Position numbers and translations under genes: made by a program. Under the pieces are notes generated by a model. It searched no databases, had not been told where the DNA came from, and saw only the letters and a program-made list of their open reading frames with translations. From the NCBI GenBank assembly GCA_013376985.1, contig JACABB010000043.1, forward strand, positions 1 to 33,418: a stretch of 33,418 nt of DNA, in the 5' to 3' direction. Below are positions 30,907 to 33,418 of the stretch, piece after piece; position 1 is the first letter of the stretch; each line of letters starts with the position of its first letter. The DNA is from Bacteroidales bacterium (lineage in GTDB: Bacteria > Bacteroidota > Bacteroidia > Bacteroidales > Tenuifilaceae).

Positions 30907-32070
30907 ATGAAAAAAAACAAGTTAATTAAAAGGATTGTTCTGCTAACAATCCTTTTAGTAGGTTCTTCTGTGAGCCTATTTGCTCAGGAAGTTGGGTGTA
31001 AGAACTATTCGTCTATACTCCAATTTCAACAATATGATAGAGCTATCCATATCATGGCGATGCTACTGATTGGTTTCGGCTTTTTAATGGTATTTGTTAA
31101 GAAATACGGGCGTTCGGCGTTAACGGCTACTTTTCTACTAGTTAGCGCTGCATTACCGTTGTACATGTCAATTAAGGGATTAGGTATTTTTGAGGAAAAA
31201 GGTGAGATTGAACAATTAATCCTTGCTGAGTTTGGTGCTGCAAGTTTGCTAATTGCGGCTGGGGCAATTCTTGGAAGAATTAAGATATATCAATACATCA
31301 TACTTGGTTTACTGTTTGTTCCATTTTACATGCTAAATGAGTTGATTGTTGTTAATGATTATTTTCATTTTGTAGGAAAAATTGCCGATACAGGAGGCTC
31401 AATTGTTATTCATGCGTTTGGCGCTCTTTTTGGTATTGCAGCTGCAATCTCATTAACATCAAAGAATGATATGGAAACTCCAATTGAATCGGATGCTACA
31501 ACTGATAAATATTCCGTTTTAGGAAGTATGGTTTTGTGGGTGTTCTGGCCAAGTTTCTGCGCTGCGCTTGTTCCAATTGAAGCAATTCCACATACAGTTG
31601 TTAATGTGTTTATTGCATTGTGTGGATCTACCATTATTACCTACATTACATCTGTACTAATTAGAGGAAAAGCTTGTATTGCTGATATTGCAAACGCAGC
31701 ACTAGCTGGAGGCGTGGCTATAGGCTCAACGTGCGATTTTGCATCGCATACACAAGCAATGATTATTGGAGGTATTGCTGGTGGTATATCCACCTTTGGA
31801 TTTGCAATACTCCAGAGCAAGCAGCAGAAATTCCATAGGATTGTTGATACATGTGGTGTTTCAAACCTTCATGGTATTCCTGGTATATTTGGCGGTCTTG
31901 CTGCTATTGTAGTTGTTCAGAATCTTGATATTAGTGCCCAATTGAAAGGAATTGTAATAACAATAGTAGTTGCAATTGCTGCAGGTTTGCTTAGTGGTAA
32001 AATAATTTCATTATTGGGAAAAAATAAGGAAATTTATGATGATTGTGCAGAGTTTCAATATGCTGAATAA
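30907..32070 (+). CDS. Rh (Rhesus)-type ammonium/CO2 channel
   Basis: The 387-residue protein belongs to the Rh branch of the Amt/Mep/Rh superfamily. Rh-type landmarks in order are: the N-terminal QFQQYDRAIHIM and GFGFLMVFVKKYG, DTGGSIVIHAFGALFG (D161 and the first pore histidine H169), WVFWPSFCAAL, NAALAGGVAIG, GGISTFGF, and DTCGVSNLHGIPGIFGG with the second pore histidine H322. These follow animal Rh proteins (DAGGS..IH.FGA, NLHGMPGI) rather than AmtB. A cleavable signal peptide is likely (SLFA at 23-26), also as in some channels of this superfamily. It is shorter than animal Rh glycoproteins. Substrate (ammonia or CO2) cannot be decided from sequence. Confidence 0.88.
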   Translation: MKKNKLIKRIVLLTILLVGSSVSLFAQEVGCKNYSSILQFQQYDRAIHIMAMLLIGFGFLMVFVKKYGRSALTATFLLVSAALPLYMSIKGLGIFEEKGEIEQLILAEFGAASLLIAAGAILGRIKIYQYIILGLLFVPFYMLNELIVVNDYFHFVGKIADTGGSIVIHAFGALFGIAAAISLTSKNDMETPIESDATTDKYSVLGSMVLWVFWPSFCAALVPIEAIPHTVVNVFIALCGSTIITYITSVLIRGKACIADIANAALAGGVAIGSTCDFASHTQAMIIGGIAGGISTFGFAILQSKQQKFHRIVDTCGVSNLHGIPGIFGGLAAIVVVQNLDISAQLKGIVITIVVAIAAGLLSGKIISLLGKNKEIYDDCAEFQYAE

Positions 32071-32074
32071 CGCG

Positions 32075-32199
32075 AACTCGATATATTGATCATAAGTAGT
32101 GTTAGATTGTTATCTTGTTATGCTGAACGGAGTGAAGCATCTGTTTTATAGGAAATTAGATCCTTCTCTCCGCTCAGGATGACATCTTACCTCGAACTA
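32075..32199. repeat. dispersed palindromic repeat, copy D
   Basis: It has the same build as copies A and C: AACTCGATATATTGATC at the left, TTATGCTGAACGGAGTGAAG and its near-complement CTTCTCTCCGCTCAGGATGA inside, and CTTACCTCGAACTAA at the right. The outer arms are shorter. It lies between the convergent ends of the Rh-like and phosphoesterase genes. Confidence 0.8.
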
Positions 32200-32213
32200 A
32201 TGCCATTTACATT

Positions 32214-33296
32214 TTATGGAAGTTTGAATGTGAAAGTATCCATTTTGGTAAATTTCCAAGTTTGCCAATTATTATTGTATGTGTAAACAGGATTTCCTTG
32301 ATCATCTTTTGTAATGGTACAAGCATCGAATGTGGCGAAGAACTCAACTGTTACTTTTTTTCCGTTAACGGTTACTAGCTGATAGCCAACTGCATTATCA
32401 ATAAATTTTTCGGGTTTAACATCTTTGTTGGGATATTTGCCGTTCCACTTTTTGCTTCCAACAAGGAATGGCGCACCGCTTGGTGTGATAACCTGTTGCA
32501 TGTATTTTGTTATTATCCCATTTTTGGCGTATACTGGAATATCTCCGCGTGCATAGAAATGGTCGTGTCCGCAGAAGTATACCCCTGAACGGTTGCTTAT
32601 TGATTCAATAAATATGTTGCGTGCTAAGGAATCATCATCAAGACAATCGGGGTGCTTTGCTGCAAAAGCGGGTGTGTGACCATAAACAAATACCTGCCTT
32701 GCGTTTGGATGATTCTTCAACTCCTTATTTAACCATATTTGATCAACTCTAATGCTATCCTTTTTTGTTAAACCAGAGTGCATGTATTGATCCATTCCAA
32801 TAAACAGTGAGCCATTGTACTCGAAGCTATAGGTAAATCCAATTTCTTTGGCTGGACCATTTTTGGGCAAGGAGTACCCAATATTCTTTATCCATGCTGC
32901 TTCAACGCTATCCTCGGGCAAAATATCCTGATAGCATTCATGGTTTCCACGAACTGGATATATGAAAATGTTCCCTTTTTCACCGGGTAAACTAACCCCT
33001 TGCGATTTAGCAGCACCTAAAAACGCCTGTAGCTGTTGGGTATTGCTTGGAGGGGTTTGCTGAGCATTATACCACTTTACATTACCACAAATAAAATCGC
33101 CAGGAGCAATTATAAACTTTGCACCCGAGGCTTTTAAATGGTTACAAACAGCTGTAACGGCGGCTACGTTAACCCCCGAAACTCCACTCTGATCGGCATT
33201 ACTTCGAGTATCGCAGATAACGCCAAATTTGTATTTTTGGGCACAACAAACGCTGATGATTAGGATTAATCCCAATGTTAAAATATTTCTTCTCAT
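32214..33296 (-). CDS. secreted metallophosphoesterase
   Basis: The 360-residue protein begins with a signal sequence (MRRNILTLGLILIISVCCAQ); the two Cys residues leave open whether it is a lipoprotein. Calcineurin-like phosphoesterase motifs follow: VICDTRS (D29), APGDFICG (D67), RGNHECY (N118, H119), VYGHTPAF and CGHDHFYARG. The first motif has Arg in place of the usual His of DxH, as in some purple-acid-phosphatase-like enzymes. It probably acts on phosphate esters outside the inner membrane. It is convergent with the Rh-like gene and has no visible operon partner. Confidence 0.88.
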   Translation of the reverse strand: MRRNILTLGLILIISVCCAQKYKFGVICDTRSNADQSGVSGVNVAAVTAVCNHLKASGAKFIIAPGDFICGNVKWYNAQQTPPSNTQQLQAFLGAAKSQGVSLPGEKGNIFIYPVRGNHECYQDILPEDSVEAAWIKNIGYSLPKNGPAKEIGFTYSFEYNGSLFIGMDQYMHSGLTKKDSIRVDQIWLNKELKNHPNARQVFVYGHTPAFAAKHPDCLDDDSLARNIFIESISNRSGVYFCGHDHFYARGDIPVYAKNGIITKYMQQVITPSGAPFLVGSKKWNGKYPNKDVKPEKFIDNAVGYQLVTVNGKKVTVEFFATFDACTITKDDQGNPVYTYNNNWQTWKFTKMDTFTFKLP

Positions 33297-33373
33297 AGTT
33301 TTTAATTTTATAGATTTAGGTTATAGAATTCCAAGTTAACAATCTCAATTTACAATAAATTGGAATATTAGGC

Positions 33374-33418
33374 TTAATGGACAAATTTAATGGTAATATC
33401 TTCTGAAATGTTTGTTGC
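33374..33418 (-). CDS. 3' end of a gene entering from the right edge (partial)
   Basis: On the minus strand the frame is open from the window edge to a TAA at 33374-33376 and would end ISEDITIKFVH, which looks like a beta-strand. Only 14 residues are available, so chance cannot be ruled out. Confidence 0.25.
   Translation of the reverse strand, partial: ATNISEDITIKFVH

Overview
The window looks like a chromosomal piece of a Bacteroidota bacterium. The base composition is AT-rich. Several spacers carry the Bacteroidota-type -7 element TAnnTTTG. The proteins are typical of the phylum: a TorF-like porin, secreted proteins ending in aromatic beta-barrel strands, lipoproteins with short lipoboxes, and PhoH followed by PurC. 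Genus or species cannot be told from the sequence. No rRNA, tRNA, CRISPR array or intact transposase was seen.

Layout. 0-1.7 kb: a small orphan ORF, then a tight operon of an SPFH/band-7 membrane protein, an Arc-like DNA-binding protein and a Zn-ribbon protein. 1.7-10.2 kb: a Ser/Asn-rich outer-membrane protein, rsmE, a YfcE-type phosphodiesterase, a 1547-residue membrane-anchored protein of unknown function, and prmA. 10.2-13.6 kb: an accessory stretch with a two-helix membrane protein, a MNT/HEPN toxin-antitoxin pair and a PIN toxin with a small partner. 13.6-20.3 kb: housekeeping genes (tpiA, a DppB-type permease, mazG, a SAM hydroxide adenosyltransferase, phoH, purC). Inside it sits an S23-type four-helix-bundle gene between phoH and purC, flanked by inverted oligomer repeats. 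20.3-25.2 kb: a second accessory stretch with a RES-like protein, an MBL-fold hydrolase, a truncated pRiA4b ORF-3 remnant, a beta-propeller-like lipoprotein and a C39-like cysteine protease lipoprotein. 25.5-32.1 kb: an apparent nitrogen module of TorF-like porin, AmtB ammonium channel, NarL-type sensor kinase, response regulator and a second channel of the Rh (Rhesus) type. 32.2-33.3 kb: a secreted metallophosphoesterase.

Non-coding structure is the most unusual aspect. A dispersed palindromic element of about 140 bp occurs four times, three of them between convergent gene ends. A longer composite repeat follows accessory genes at 12.2 and 21.6 kb. Several spacers hold short-oligomer arrays arranged as inverted arms; one encloses the S23 gene and two enclose no gene. 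A 31-base direct repeat brackets the two toxin-antitoxin pairs.

The most notable candidate system is the Amt / two-component / Rh module. It carries both branches of the ammonium-channel superfamily with a sensor pair between them and no PII gene in the window. A shared role in ammonium sensing and transport is inference from gene order.
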